This document shows positions 33,233-42,904 of a stretch of 64,000 bases of DNA, one piece after another; position 1 is the first letter of the stretch, and each line of letters opens with the position of its first letter. Below the pieces are notes generated by a model. The model did no database searches. It saw only the letters and a list, made by a program, of their open reading frames with translations, and had not been told where the DNA came from. Made by a program: the position numbers and the translations under genes. The DNA lies in contig NZ_JOMH01000001.1 of assembly GCF_000711245.1 (NCBI RefSeq), forward strand, positions 310,001-374,000, read 5' to 3'. The stretch is from Polycyclovorans algicola TG408. Lineage in GTDB: Bacteria; Pseudomonadota; Gammaproteobacteria; Nevskiales; Nevskiaceae.

Positions 33233-33834
33233 CAAAGGGTTTCCTTGCGCCGCCAGATCAGGCAGCGGTTATCGGCCGGCATTTTATGGGTGGCGACTCG
33301 CTGCAAGCCTGCGGCCGCCGCCAACGCCTCCACGGCCTCCACATCACGCAGGCCTCGGTAGGCCGCGCCAACACGCAGGCTCGCATCAAAGTCTTCGTCA
33401 TTCGGACTGACGAATTGACCCCCCTCGCGGAACGGGCCGTAAACCACCAACAGACCCGCAGGTCTGAGCAGGCCGCGCATGGCCGCCATGAGTGCCTCAA
33501 CCGCCGGCCACGGCATGTAATGCAGGGTGTTGGCGGTGTAGACCGCGTCGAACGGACCGGCCGGAAATGCATCCACACCAATTTCTAGCGGCAGCGGCCC
33601 GGCGGTGTTGGGCAGGGCCGCGTCGTCCAGCCACATGCGGATACCGGGGTGATGCGCCCGCTGGTCGGCCGTGGTCCAGTGCAAGTGCGGTAGTGCGCGG
33701 GCAAACGCGACGGCGTGTTGCCCGGTGCCGCTGCCCACTTCGAGCACGCTGTGCAACTCGGCCAACGCGTCGCGCAGTACGGCGAGAATGGGCGCGGTGT
33801 TGCGCTCGGCAGACGGCGCGAACGGTTTGGTCAT
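33232..33834 (-). CDS. DUF938 SAM-dependent methyltransferase-like protein
   Basis: A 200-residue protein starting MTKPFAPSAERN, the usual DUF938 beginning, followed by the SAM-binding strand-loop VLEVGSGTGQHA, then VYTANTLHYMPW and a C-terminal NRCLIWRRK. It has the class I methyltransferase fold; its substrate is unknown. The reading frame is open upstream to 33906, but the family start at 33834 is much more likely. It is coupled to ychJ. Confidence 0.9.
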   Translation of the reverse strand: MTKPFAPSAERNTAPILAVLRDALAELHSVLEVGSGTGQHAVAFARALPHLHWTTADQRAHHPGIRMWLDDAALPNTAGPLPLEIGVDAFPAGPFDAVYTANTLHYMPWPAVEALMAAMRGLLRPAGLLVVYGPFREGGQFVSPNDEDFDASLRVGAAYRGLRDVEAVEALAAAAGLQRVATHKMPADNRCLIWRRKETL

Positions 33835-33981
33835 GGGCGTGGGGTCAGAGCGCCAGGCGTCCACGGGAGGGCTCCATACGCGCGGTGGGGCGGTGATTGA
33901 TGGCATCGATCAGCATGGCGCTCAGAATAACGTGACGACGCGGCACACACTGCCCATCAGCACCGCAAACTCGTACGATCC
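33835..33981. other. Intergenic stretch upstream of the DUF938 gene
   Basis: No convincing gene in these 147 bases. It presumably holds the promoter of the DUF938-ychJ pair. Beyond it lies the inverted-repeat element at 33982-34141. Confidence 0.3.
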
Positions 33982-34141
33982 AGTGCAGCGCTTCCAACAG
34001 AGTATTGGAGATGGTGAGTGCGATTGAGTGCAGATCGACGCGCGAACAGGATAGATAGCGGCCCCTATAGCGACGATGAGCAATGAAGAAATGTACTCAA
34101 GCGCGCTGCCAGAACGAATGAATTGTTGGAAGCGCTGCACT
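33982..34141. repeat. 160-bp element with perfect 18-bp terminal inverted repeats
   Basis: AGTGCAGCGCTTCCAACA (33982-33999) is repeated as its exact reverse complement at 34124-34141, enclosing 124 bases of lower GC content with no good ORF. The size and termini suit a miniature inverted-repeat transposable element or the remains of one. I see no clear target-site duplication. It ends only 26 bases before the BenE-type gene, so it may carry that gene's promoter. Confidence 0.6.
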
Positions 34142-34167
34142 AACCACAATAACGACGGGGTACGCGC

Positions 34168-35421
34168 GTGAAACTGGAAAAAGGAGTGGGCTTTTCGGGT
34201 GCTGTGGGTGATTTCAAGGCGCAGGTCAGCTCGCGCAACATTGGGTCTGGCGTGGTGGCCGGTATCTTCGGGCTCAGCGCTGGCGTCATTCTGATCAGCG
34301 TCGGCACCGCCGCTGGGCTGGGTTCCGACCTGATCATGAAGTGGGTGACCAGCGTCTACGTCATTGCCGGACTCATGGGCATTCTGCTGCCCATCTACTA
34401 CCGCATGCCGCTGCCCATGGCGATCTCGGTGCCGGGCGCGCTGCTGTTCGTGGCGACCATTGCTTCACAAGGCCTGGGGCCGACCTTGGGGGCGACACTG
34501 GTGGCGGGCATCATCGCCTTGATCATCGGCCTCTCGGGCGCGATGGGCATGGTGATGCGCATCATGCCCATGCCGGTGGTGATGGCCATGGTGGCCGGCA
34601 TTCTGCTGAGCTTCGGCTTGAACATGGTGCGGCCGCTGGGCAGCGCGTTCGTCCCGGCGGTGATCATGATTGGCAGCTTCCTGCTGGCGACCCGGTTCAT
34701 CCCGAAAATACCAGCCGTCATCGTGACCCTCGCCGTTGGGGTCGTCTACTTGCTGATCACCGGTGTGGACTTCAGCTCGGTGCGCTTCGTGGTGGACTAC
34801 CCGCGCTTCGTGATGCCGGAATTCACGCTGAGTGCCATTCTCGCCTACGGCATACCGCTGGCGGTGATTCTGGTGGGCATGGAAACGCCTGCTGCGGTGG
34901 GTATTCTGCGCAGCCAGCAGTACCTGAGCATTCCGGCCAACAGCATCACGGCGGTCAATGGCGTGGGCAGCATTATCTCGGCGTTCTTCCACCTGCACAC
35001 GGCGTGCATCTCGGCGCTGATGTTGGCGATGTGCTCGTCACCGGAAGCGGGCAAGCATTCGGGCCGCTGGATTGCCGCGTCCATTGCCGGGCTGATCTGG
35101 CTGGTGGGCGGCATCATCTACGGCAGCTTGGTGACGGTGTTTCAGGTCACGCCGGCCTACTTCATTGCCATCATTGCCGGTCTGGCGCTGGCACGGGTGC
35201 TGTATTCACTGATGAGCACAGCGTTCAGCGGGCGCTTTCAGATGGGGGCAATTTTCGCCTTCCTGATTGCCGCCTCGGGCATCCAGATTCTCGGTATCGG
35301 CGCGGCATTCTGGTCGCTGGTGTTCGGCGCCATCATCTCGCTGATTGTCGAGCCGCAGGACTTCAAGACCGGCGAAAGTGTCATCGAGGATGACCCACAG
35401 AAGGCGCCCTCGCGCGATTGA
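34168..35421 (+). CDS. benE: BenE-type carrier (benzoate/H+ symporter family)
   Basis: A 417-residue membrane protein with about 12 helices. It resembles BenE in the opening region (SGVVAGIFGLSAGVILISVGTAAGL), in YYRMPLPMAISVPGALL with its unwound-helix character, and in the later FFHLHTACISALMLAMC. BenE belongs to the 7+7 inverted-repeat carriers related to NCS2 and SulP families. The substrate may be benzoate or another aromatic acid, but no aromatic-degradation genes are nearby. It starts at a GTG with GGGG 7 bases upstream. The 5' region is occupied by the inverted-repeat element. Confidence 0.75.
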   Translation: MKLEKGVGFSGAVGDFKAQVSSRNIGSGVVAGIFGLSAGVILISVGTAAGLGSDLIMKWVTSVYVIAGLMGILLPIYYRMPLPMAISVPGALLFVATIASQGLGPTLGATLVAGIIALIIGLSGAMGMVMRIMPMPVVMAMVAGILLSFGLNMVRPLGSAFVPAVIMIGSFLLATRFIPKIPAVIVTLAVGVVYLLITGVDFSSVRFVVDYPRFVMPEFTLSAILAYGIPLAVILVGMETPAAVGILRSQQYLSIPANSITAVNGVGSIISAFFHLHTACISALMLAMCSSPEAGKHSGRWIAASIAGLIWLVGGIIYGSLVTVFQVTPAYFIAIIAGLALARVLYSLMSTAFSGRFQMGAIFAFLIAASGIQILGIGAAFWSLVFGAIISLIVEPQDFKTGESVIEDDPQKAPSRD

Positions 35422-35432
35422 CACACAGCAAA

Positions 35433-35465
35433 AAGCCCCGGCACGAACGGCCCGTGCCGGGGCTT
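35433..35465. terminator. Strong hairpin between convergent genes
   Basis: A perfect 13-bp inverted repeat (AAGCCCCGGCACG / CGTGCCGGGGCTT) with a 7-base loop. Five A's on the left give a T5 tract for minus-strand transcription, so it should terminate the SYLF gene well; the plus-strand tail is short. Confidence 0.85.
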
Positions 35466-35491
35466 CATGACGCCAACCGAAGGTCGACCGA

Positions 35492-36058
35492 TCAGCGTTC
35501 GATGCGGCTTACCTTGGTGCCTTCGATGCTCAGACTGGCCATAGCGCCCTGTTGTCCGAAGGCGAAGGCGTAGGCGTCTTCAGTCAGCGTCGAGGTCGAC
35601 AGATTTTTGGCGACGCCTTCGTTGACCACCACCAATGACGGGCCAACGCCCAGCTCCCAGCCCTTGGTGCGCTCAAGCTGGCTCAGGGCTTCGTCGTTCA
35701 TCAGAAACACCACGTAGCTGTACGTCTGCGCGCCTGCCTGCAGGCCCCAGGAACCAGACACCGAGTTGTAGTAGTCAACGACGGCACCGTCCTTTTGAAG
35801 TACGCCTTCGCCGTAAGCACCACCGAAGATCAGGCCGGCCTTGATGATGCTGGGAAAGATCAGCACGGCTTGTGCTTTTTCAGCCACGCCGGCCGCCGCC
35901 GGGTTGTTCTCGATCAGCCGCTCCAAGGCTTGCGCGGCGTCGCGGTCAAGTTCGGCCGCAGTGGACGCCGCCTGCGAGGTGACGCTGAACAGCCCAAGAC
36001 ACAGGCTGACAACGGCGAGAAAGCCCAGGGTCAGCGCCCCGTTGCGAAAAATGGTCAT
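35492..36058 (-). CDS. SYLF/YSC84-domain lipid-binding protein, exported
   Basis: A 188-residue protein with a signal peptide (to about residue 30) and a SYLF (YSC84/DUF500) domain: AQAVLIFPSIIKAGLIFGGAYGEGVL, then YYNSVSGSWGLQAGAQ and a C-terminal strand block. SYLF domains bind phosphoinositides in eukaryotes; the bacterial exported versions are unassigned. The ATG at 36058 is preferred to a GTG at 36067 because GAAGGGG is 8 bases upstream of the ATG. Confidence 0.9.
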   Translation of the reverse strand: MTIFRNGALTLGFLAVVSLCLGLFSVTSQAASTAAELDRDAAQALERLIENNPAAAGVAEKAQAVLIFPSIIKAGLIFGGAYGEGVLQKDGAVVDYYNSVSGSWGLQAGAQTYSYVVFLMNDEALSQLERTKGWELGVGPSLVVVNEGVAKNLSTSTLTEDAYAFAFGQQGAMASLSIEGTKVSRIER

Positions 36059-36131
36059 CACGATCACCCCTTCAAAAATGAACTGCGAGCCCGCATCAGG
36101 CGCTCAGGCTGGCGACTGTCGGCTGAACCGA

Positions 36132-36467
36132 TCACATCATCAACTCATCAAGCCGGTTGCTCATCTGCACGCTGTGCACCAGGGTGATGCCGGCCTTCAT
36201 CGCGGCTGCGACGTGCACCGCCTCGCGCATCTGCTCGGGATTCGAGCCGGCCTCAAGGCAGGCGGTGGTGTACGCGTCGATGCAATACCCGCACTTTTCG
36301 CTGTGGGCGATGGCCAGCGCAATCAGGGATTTTTCACGCTTGGTCAGGGCGCCGTCAGTGGCTGTGACCTTGCCGTAGTAGTCGAAGAAGGCGTCAGCCA
36401 GGGGCTTGGCCTGTGCGCCGATCTGGCCAAACTTGGCAAGGTCTTCGGAGTTGAAATAGCTGGGCAT
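36132..36467 (-). CDS. AhpD-like carboxymuconolactone-decarboxylase family protein
   Basis: A 111-residue all-helical protein of the CMD/AhpD family. ALTKREKSLIALAIAHSEKCGYCIDAYT has the CxxC redox motif (CGYC) and downstream histidine typical of AhpD-like peroxidase partners. The sequence most resembles the subgroup annotated as arsenosugar-biosynthesis-associated peroxidase-like. No arsenic genes are in the window. The ribosome site is AAGGAG. Confidence 0.87.
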   Translation of the reverse strand: MPSYFNSEDLAKFGQIGAQAKPLADAFFDYYGKVTATDGALTKREKSLIALAIAHSEKCGYCIDAYTTACLEAGSNPEQMREAVHVAAAMKAGITLVHSVQMSNRLDELMM

Positions 36468-36610
36468 GCATGCTCCTTGGGGTCGCCGTCGAAGTGGGCA
36501 TCCAAAGCCTACGCCGAAGCGTTAAACACGGGCAGGACCGTTGTCAGGTCGGCTTTTGCGCCACCGTCCGTACAATACGAACTCCAACGCATCTCTGAAG
36601 GCCCGTGGTC

Positions 36611-37480
36611 ATGTCGGCTGTCGCCATTCCTGTTGAACATCTGCTGGCCACGCGGCGCGACCAACTCGATGCCAACAAGCTCGCCAAGCGCATCCGCCGG
36701 CAAGTGGGTCAGGCGATCACTGACTACAACATGATCACCGAGGGCGACAAGGTGATGGTCTGCCTGTCGGGCGGCAAGGACAGCTACACCATGCTCGACA
36801 TGTTGCTGCAACTGCAGGCCAAGGCGCCGGTGCGCTTCGAGTTGGTGGCGGTCAATCTGGACCAGAAGCAGCCCGACTTTCCTGAAGACGTGCTGCCGCG
36901 CTACCTCAAAGGCTTGGGCGTGCCGTATCGCATCCTCGAGCAAGACACCTACTCGGTGGTGAAGCGGGTGATCCCCGAGGGCAAGACCATGTGCTCGCTG
37001 TGTTCGCGGCTGCGACGCGGCGCGCTCTATACCTTCGCGGAGGCCGAGGGCTTCACCAAGATCGCCCTCGGCCATCACAAGGACGACATCGTTGCGACGT
37101 TCTTGCTCAATATGTTTCACGGCGGGCGCCTGGCGGCCATGCCACCCAAGCTGCAATCGGACAATGGCAAGAACTGTGTGATCCGGCCGCTGTCGTATGT
37201 GCGCGAGCGCGACCTCCAGACCTACGCCGACCACAAGGGCTTCCCCATCATTCCGTGCAACCTTTGCGGCTCGCAGGAGCAACTCCAGCGCAAGCAGGTG
37301 CGGCGGATGATGGACGGCTGGGAGGCCGAGCACGGCAACCGTATCGAGCAGGTGTTTGCCGCCCTGACCAATATTGCCCCCAGCCAGCTTGCCGACCGCA
37401 ACCTGTTCGACTTCGCGACCCTGGGCGGGGATGCTGCTGGCGCGCAAGACTGGCTGATGGCAGGGGCCGACCCCGACTGA
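36611..37480 (+). CDS. ttcA: tRNA 2-thiocytidine(32) synthetase TtcA
   Basis: A 289-residue PP-loop ATPase. The P-loop is [10 protein letters not shown], and the Fe-S cluster cysteines are in MCSLCSRL and PCNLCGSQ. The length and the segment [17 protein letters not shown] fit TtcA. It thiolates C32 of certain tRNAs using ATP and a 4Fe-4S cluster. The ATG at 36611 is chosen over a GTG two codons earlier. Its stop shares a base with the tamA start. Confidence 0.95.
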   Translation: MSAVAIPVEHLLATRRDQLDANKLAKRIRRQVGQAITDYNMITEGDKVMVCLSGGKDSYTMLDMLLQLQAKAPVRFELVAVNLDQKQPDFPEDVLPRYLKGLGVPYRILEQDTYSVVKRVIPEGKTMCSLCSRLRRGALYTFAEAEGFTKIALGHHKDDIVATFLLNMFHGGRLAAMPPKLQSDNGKNCVIRPLSYVRERDLQTYADHKGFPIIPCNLCGSQEQLQRKQVRRMMDGWEAEHGNRIEQVFAALTNIAPSQLADRNLFDFATLGGDAAGAQDWLMAGADPD

Positions 37481-39225
37481 TGCATTTTCGGGCCGCTCTG
37501 CTGGTGGCGCTGTTTGCCTACCCCCTCGCCGCCTGGGCAGACGCGCAGCCCTTCGCGGTGACGATTGAAGGCCTGGGCAAGGGCTCTCTGTTACGCAACA
37601 TCCAGGCACAACTCGCCATCCGCACCGCCGTACGCGCCCAGACCGATGAGGCGCCCCTGTCCGATCGCCGCCTGCGCGCGCTCAATCGCCGTGCCGAGGA
37701 CGACATCCGCGGCGCCCTCAACCCGTTCGGTTACTACGACACCGAAATCACCAGTGACTTTGACCTGGGCGAGCGCCGTGCGACCTACACCATCGTCACG
37801 CTCGGGCCGCGCACCGTGGTGCGCGACATCAGCATCCGCATCGAGGGTGACGGCAAGGACTTCCAGCCGCTGAAAGACGTGCGCTCACGCCTGCGCATGC
37901 AGCCCGAGGAGCCGCTGCGCCACCAGCGCTACAACGCCGACAAGAATAGTTTTTCGCTGGCAGCCTTCGAGTACGGATTTCTCGACAGCCGCTTCCTGGT
38001 CAGCGACCTGTGGGTGTACCCCGACGAGCAGGCCGCCGACATCGAGTGGCGCTTCGACACTGGCACCCGCTGGCGCTTCGGCGAGATCAGCGTGGAAGCG
38101 GACAACATCGATGAAGACGTGATTCGCCGATATTTGACCATCACCGAAGACAATTATTTCTCGCCGCGCGACGTGCTCAATACCCAGCTCGCGCTCAGCG
38201 ACCTTGGCTACTTCGCCCAGGTCGATGTCGTTCCGGACCGCGACAACCAGTCCAACACCCACGTGCCGATGACGATTCGCACCACGCCGATCAAGGATCA
38301 GCTTTACTCGGCCGGCATCGGCTACGGCACCGACACCGGCGCGCGACTGTCCTTGGGCGCCGAGTTCCGCCGTCTGAACCGTCGTGGTCACAAGCTGCGC
38401 AGCGACATCCGCCTGTCGGAAGTGCAAAACCGCGCCGGGGTGGAGTACCGGATTCCCTTGGGCAGCAAGAATGGCGAGTTTCTGTCGTTTCACACCGGCT
38501 ATATCGACGAGGAGTTCGACGAGGGCGAAACCGAGCGCTACGAGATCGGCGCCGCGCTGACCCGCGAACCGGGTGACTGGAGCCGTCGCACCTACATCAC
38601 CTACGAGATCGAAGAATCGCGACTCGGCAACCAGTTCACCGACACCGATCTGCTGATGCCCGGCGTCTCATTCACCCGCAGCGAGCTCGACGACCCCATC
38701 CATCCGCGCAACGGGTGGTACGCGTTCATTGACGTGCACGGTGCATCCGAAGATGTGCTGTCGACCACCACCTTTTTGCAGTCGCTGGTGCAGGGGCGGT
38801 TCGTGCTGCCGCTGTGGGACACCGCGCGGCTGCTGCTGCGCGGCGAGTACGGCGCCACACTCAACAACGAACTGGCCGAACTGCCGGCCTCGCAGCGCTT
38901 CTTTGCCGGTGGCGACCAGAGTGTTCGCGGCTACGCTTACCGCTCCATTGGCCCGCGTGACGAAAGCGGCGAGAACATTGGCGGCGAGTACATGACCACG
39001 CTCAGTGCCGAAATCGAGCAGACCGTGTGGGGCAACCTCGGCGTTGCCGCGTTCCTCGATGCGGGCGGTGTCGACAACAAGCCGGGCCCGGCGCTGAGTC
39101 AGGGTGTCGGGGCCGGCCTGCGATATCGCGCGCCCATCGGCTACGTCAATCTCGACCTTGCACACCCGCTACGCCGACCGGAAACCGGCGTGCGGTTGCA
39201 CCTCGGCATCCGGGTGGGCTTGTGA
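37480..39225 (+). CDS. tamA: Translocation and assembly module subunit TamA
   Basis: A 581-residue outer-membrane protein of the BamA/Omp85 family. After a signal peptide there are three POTRA domains (about residues 25-270), then a 16-stranded barrel ending HLGIRVGL. The conserved lid-loop motif appears as QSVRGYAYRSIGP. With TamB it helps insert autotransporters and other outer-membrane proteins and takes part in phospholipid movement. It starts in a TGATG overlap with ttcA and its stop overlaps the tamB GTG. Confidence 0.95.
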   Translation: MHFRAALLVALFAYPLAAWADAQPFAVTIEGLGKGSLLRNIQAQLAIRTAVRAQTDEAPLSDRRLRALNRRAEDDIRGALNPFGYYDTEITSDFDLGERRATYTIVTLGPRTVVRDISIRIEGDGKDFQPLKDVRSRLRMQPEEPLRHQRYNADKNSFSLAAFEYGFLDSRFLVSDLWVYPDEQAADIEWRFDTGTRWRFGEISVEADNIDEDVIRRYLTITEDNYFSPRDVLNTQLALSDLGYFAQVDVVPDRDNQSNTHVPMTIRTTPIKDQLYSAGIGYGTDTGARLSLGAEFRRLNRRGHKLRSDIRLSEVQNRAGVEYRIPLGSKNGEFLSFHTGYIDEEFDEGETERYEIGAALTREPGDWSRRTYITYEIEESRLGNQFTDTDLLMPGVSFTRSELDDPIHPRNGWYAFIDVHGASEDVLSTTTFLQSLVQGRFVLPLWDTARLLLRGEYGATLNNELAELPASQRFFAGGDQSVRGYAYRSIGPRDESGENIGGEYMTTLSAEIEQTVWGNLGVAAFLDAGGVDNKPGPALSQGVGAGLRYRAPIGYVNLDLAHPLRRPETGVRLHLGIRVGL

Positions 39226-42200
39226 TTTACCTCGTTCGACTGTTTTGGGGCGTGCCGGCGCTGCTGCTGCTGGCGCTGCTGTGGGTGCTGAGCTCGACTG
39301 CGGGCTCGCAACTCGTCCTCGACCAGGCCTCGAAGCACAGCGGGGGTCTGCTGGACGCGGGCGAGGTCACCGGGGGTCACTTGTTGGGACGACTGACGGT
39401 TGACCGGCTGGCGATCCGCACGCCAGCCGCTGAAGTTGATCTCAGCGATGTGCTGCTCAACTGGTCGCCGCTGTCACTGCTTCGCCTTCGCGCGCAATTT
39501 GACGAGCTGACAGCCACGTCCATCGACCTGCGTCTGCTCGAAGTCGACACACCCCCCGAGGAGACCGAAGCGCCGGGCACACCGCCGTCGCGGCTGCCGA
39601 TGAACATTGTCGTCAGCAAGCTGGCGGTGGGCACCTTGACCGTGACACCGGTCGAAGGCGCGCCGATACAGATTCGCGACATCGCGGTCCACGCGGATTG
39701 GATCGGCACCCAGGTTCAGATCCACCAACTGGCACTGGACTGGGTCGATCAATTTCCGTTGTCGGTCAAGGCAAGTGCTGACCTCAGCGATACCGGCGTG
39801 ACGATTGACCGACTCATCGTGACCGCGCCGCTGGCCGCGACACTGCAGGGTCGCTACGACTGGGACGGCGCTTTCGCCGCAGATCTCGGCTGGGTCGACG
39901 CACGCTGGCCGGTCAATGCCGACGCTCCGGCGCTGTTCGAGAGTCCGGAGGGTCGCCTGCAGATCGACGGCCGGCCCGAGGCCTACAAGGTCACGCTCAA
40001 CGCCCGGGCCAATTCGCCTGACTACGCCGGCGGTATTGTCCTTGAGGGCGAAGGGGGCCTCGAAGAAATTCGCCTCAGCACGCTCGACGTGAAGGCGCTG
40101 GAAGGTCGCGCCCAGGCCAGCGGTCGGGTGCGCTGGACGCCGGCGCTGGACGTCGACGTCACCGCGCGCATGGACAACATCAATCCGGGTGTCATCGCAC
40201 CCCAGGCCCCCGGCCGCATCTCGGGGACGATTGCGGCGCAGGGCGGCCTGGACGCCGACAATCCACTGCGCTTCAAGGCCGACATTCGTGACAGCGAGCT
40301 CCTCAACCAGCCCTTTGCATTGACCGCCGCGGGCGGCTGGGACCAGACCCGTGAGCAGTTGACCCTCGAAAGCGCACGATTGAGCCAGGGCAAAACCGTG
40401 CTCACTGCGGAGGGGCGTGCCTGGCCCACCCTGGCCCTGACCACGCGACTCGAGAGCAGCGACCTGTCGACCCTGCTGCCCGAACTGCGCGGCCGCATTT
40501 CGCTGGATGCCAAGGTGGACGGCGAACCCACCCTGCCGTCGGTGACCGCCAACGGCGAGGGTCGCCTGCTGGGCTGGACTGACCAAATCAATATAGCCGA
40601 GCTGCAGCTTGGCGGGCGCTTCGACCCCAGCGGCAATATCGATTTGCGTCTGGAAACCACGGGTATCAGTGGCGTTGCCGAGGTTGACCGCGCACAGCTC
40701 ACCGCGCGCGGTAGCTTGGCCGACCACCGCCTGCAGCTCGACGTCGATGCCCCCATGGGTGATGCCGCAGTGGCACTCGCGGGGGCGGCCGACCTAGACC
40801 GGCAGCGCTGGCAGGGCACGCTAGAGCAACTGCGGCTGGCGGTGCCCAGAGCACCGGTAGTGGCACTGGAAAACCCTGCCCCGCTGACCCTGTCGGCTGA
40901 CGCGACCCGACTCCAGGGCGCCTGCCTGTTGGGCGCCGACGAGGCAAGGGACCAGATCAAGGTCTGTATCGATGCCGATGTCACGCCCGAGCGGGTCCTC
41001 GCCAACCTGCTCCTCGACGCGCTGGACTACGCCCTGCTGACACCGTTCATGCCCGACGGCATGAGCCTCAGCGGCAGCGCTGCCGGGCGCGTCGATCTGC
41101 AGCTGCCGACCGGCGGTGCGCCCGAGGTTGACGTCGATCTCGAGACCCGGCAGGGCGCCTTCGAGATTCGTAATCGCGCCGCGTTGACCCTGCTGCCGGG
41201 ACACATCCGTGCCCTCGAGAATGCCGAAGGCCTGCGCTTGGACGCCGACCTGCCCACGGCAGATGGCGGTCTGAGTGCCGCGTTGTCAGCGGCACCCGGC
41301 GATGACCCGCTCAGCCGCGCGCTGTCCGGCACGGTCAACGCCAAGCTCACCGACCTGGACTGGATCAACCGCCTTACCGGCGAAATTGAAGAGCTCGAAG
41401 GCGAACTGGCCATCGATCTTGATCTTGCCGGCGTCCTCGGCGCGCCTGAAGTGGGCGGCCGGGTTGCGCTGAGCGTCCCGAGGGTCAGCGTGCCGCAGGC
41501 GGGCATCACCCTGCGTGACACGGTCGCGGAGATCTTTCCCGACGGCGGCACCCAGGCGCGGGTGGCGGTGCGGACCCGCGCGGGCGACGGCGACATCACC
41601 ATTGACGGCGATATCGGCTGGCCCGAGGGCACCCCGCAACTGGCGCTGAACATCACAGGGCGCGACGCCCAGGTTGCCGACCTGCCCGACGCCCGGGTGT
41701 GGATCAATCCCGACCTGAAGATCGGCCTCGCCGACAACCGTCTGGAGGTCAGCGGCCGGATCGACGTGCCGCGCGCCGAGATCACCCCGCGTGGCGGCGG
41801 CGATACGGGCATCGGCCCCACGGCAGACCAGATCATTGTTCGCGACGGCGACCAGCCGGCCTCAGAGCCGTTGATGGACGTCATCGTCAATGTCACCGTG
41901 GCGCTCGGCGATGCCGTGAGCTTCAGCGGCTTTGGCCTGAAAACGCGCTTCGCCGGCCAGCTCAATGCCCGTCAGCAGCCCGGGCAACCGGTCACCGGAC
42001 GCGGCGAGATTCGCCTGGTTGACGGTCGCTACAAAGCCTACGGACAGGACCTTGAAGTGACCACCGGACGGGTGATCTTCTCAGGCGGACCGATCACCGA
42101 CCCCGGACTCGACCTGCGCGCCATTCGCGAACCGCGGCCCGACATCGAGGTCGGCGTCACGGTTCGTGGACGGCTCGACAAGCCGGAATTCGCGCTGTTC

Positions 42201-42587
42201 TCCAACCCGTCCATGCGCCAGGAAGAGCAGTTGAGCTGGCTGGTGCTGGGACGCGGCCTGTCAACCGGCACCGGCGACGACCAGGCAGCCCTGTCGGGTG
42301 CAGCGCTGGCATTGGGCCTTTCGGGTAGCGACTTTCTGGCGCAGCGCCTCAAGGGCGGGTTGGTCGACGATATTTCCATCGGCACCAGCCCCGGCGATGA
42401 CCCCGACGAAGCACGCCTGACCGTGGGCCGCTATCTGACCCCCGAGCTGTACATCAGCTACGGCGTCGGCTTGTTCCAGCCTGGCCACGTGTTCCGCCTG
42501 CTCTACGACATTGGCCGCGGCTTCCAGCTACAGACCGAGACCGGCGTCGCCACCGGGGCTGACCTGCTCTACACGCTGGAGCGGTGA
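39222..42587 (+). CDS. tamB: Translocation and assembly module subunit TamB
   Basis: A 1121-residue protein with an N-terminal membrane anchor (about residues 5-25), a long series of beta-rich repeats forming the presumed hydrophobic groove, and the conserved C-terminal DUF490/TamB domain (for example GRVIFSGGPITDPGLDLRA, EEQLSWLVLGRGLS and a C-terminal LLYTLER). It spans the periplasm and interacts with the TamA POTRA domains. TamB is a bridge-like lipid transfer protein of the AsmA superfamily. The GTG at 39222 overlaps the tamA stop. Confidence 0.95.
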   Translation: MIYLVRLFWGVPALLLLALLWVLSSTAGSQLVLDQASKHSGGLLDAGEVTGGHLLGRLTVDRLAIRTPAAEVDLSDVLLNWSPLSLLRLRAQFDELTATSIDLRLLEVDTPPEETEAPGTPPSRLPMNIVVSKLAVGTLTVTPVEGAPIQIRDIAVHADWIGTQVQIHQLALDWVDQFPLSVKASADLSDTGVTIDRLIVTAPLAATLQGRYDWDGAFAADLGWVDARWPVNADAPALFESPEGRLQIDGRPEAYKVTLNARANSPDYAGGIVLEGEGGLEEIRLSTLDVKALEGRAQASGRVRWTPALDVDVTARMDNINPGVIAPQAPGRISGTIAAQGGLDADNPLRFKADIRDSELLNQPFALTAAGGWDQTREQLTLESARLSQGKTVLTAEGRAWPTLALTTRLESSDLSTLLPELRGRISLDAKVDGEPTLPSVTANGEGRLLGWTDQINIAELQLGGRFDPSGNIDLRLETTGISGVAEVDRAQLTARGSLADHRLQLDVDAPMGDAAVALAGAADLDRQRWQGTLEQLRLAVPRAPVVALENPAPLTLSADATRLQGACLLGADEARDQIKVCIDADVTPERVLANLLLDALDYALLTPFMPDGMSLSGSAAGRVDLQLPTGGAPEVDVDLETRQGAFEIRNRAALTLLPGHIRALENAEGLRLDADLPTADGGLSAALSAAPGDDPLSRALSGTVNAKLTDLDWINRLTGEIEELEGELAIDLDLAGVLGAPEVGGRVALSVPRVSVPQAGITLRDTVAEIFPDGGTQARVAVRTRAGDGDITIDGDIGWPEGTPQLALNITGRDAQVADLPDARVWINPDLKIGLADNRLEVSGRIDVPRAEITPRGGGDTGIGPTADQIIVRDGDQPASEPLMDVIVNVTVALGDAVSFSGFGLKTRFAGQLNARQQPGQPVTGRGEIRLVDGRYKAYGQDLEVTTGRVIFSGGPITDPGLDLRAIREPRPDIEVGVTVRGRLDKPEFALFSNPSMRQEEQLSWLVLGRGLSTGTGDDQAALSGAALALGLSGSDFLAQRLKGGLVDDISIGTSPGDDPDEARLTVGRYLTPELYISYGVGLFQPGHVFRLLYDIGRGFQLQTETGVATGADLLYTLER

Positions 42588-42634
42588 ACAGAAGCGGCCG
42601 GATTGACAGTGCGCTCATCTTCGTCCTCTTCGAC

Positions 42635-42844
42635 TCAATAAACGTCTTTTGACGAAGTGGTTTTGCCGCCCGGCGACACATCAACCGATGGGAAGCCCTT
42701 TCGAGCCTTAAGGTTGGGCTGACTGCGCTTGATACCCTCGCGCATCAGCTCCGATACGACCGCGCCCAGCGTCCGCCCTTCCGCCACCGCAAGTTGCTTG
42801 GCATGGGCATGGACATCGTCTTCCAGTTGCAGGGTGATACGCAT
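42635..42844 (-). CDS. Orphan VapB/ribbon-helix-helix-type antitoxin
   Basis: A 69-residue protein with a ribbon-helix-helix-like N-terminus (ITLQLEDDVHAHAKQLAVAEG followed by TLGAVVSELMREG) and a polar C-terminal tail ending with lysines and a tyrosine. It fits small VapB/CopG-type antitoxins. No PIN-domain or other toxin gene is found on either side: tamB precedes it convergently and an esterase lies upstream. It may be an orphan antitoxin or a small DNA-binding regulator. Confidence 0.65.
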   Translation of the reverse strand: MRITLQLEDDVHAHAKQLAVAEGRTLGAVVSELMREGIKRSQPNLKARKGFPSVDVSPGGKTTSSKDVY

Positions 42845-42904
42845 GAATCTGTCTGAAGTGCGAGCTCACCGAGCATCGTCTCGCACCGCACATCACGCAT
42901 CAAG

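Noticed and set aside
33982-34141. Integron attC site
   Set aside because: The ends resemble GTTRRRY/RYYYAAC only partly (last position wrong at both ends), the core sites are not at the outer ends, and no integrase or cassette array is nearby.
33922-34149. 75-codon minus ORF across the inverted-repeat element
   Set aside because: It is produced mainly by the repeat itself and has no recognisable domain or ribosome site.
36132-36467. Arsenosugar biosynthesis locus
   Set aside because: The protein resembles that subgroup, but no radical-SAM, ArsM or other arsenic gene is present.
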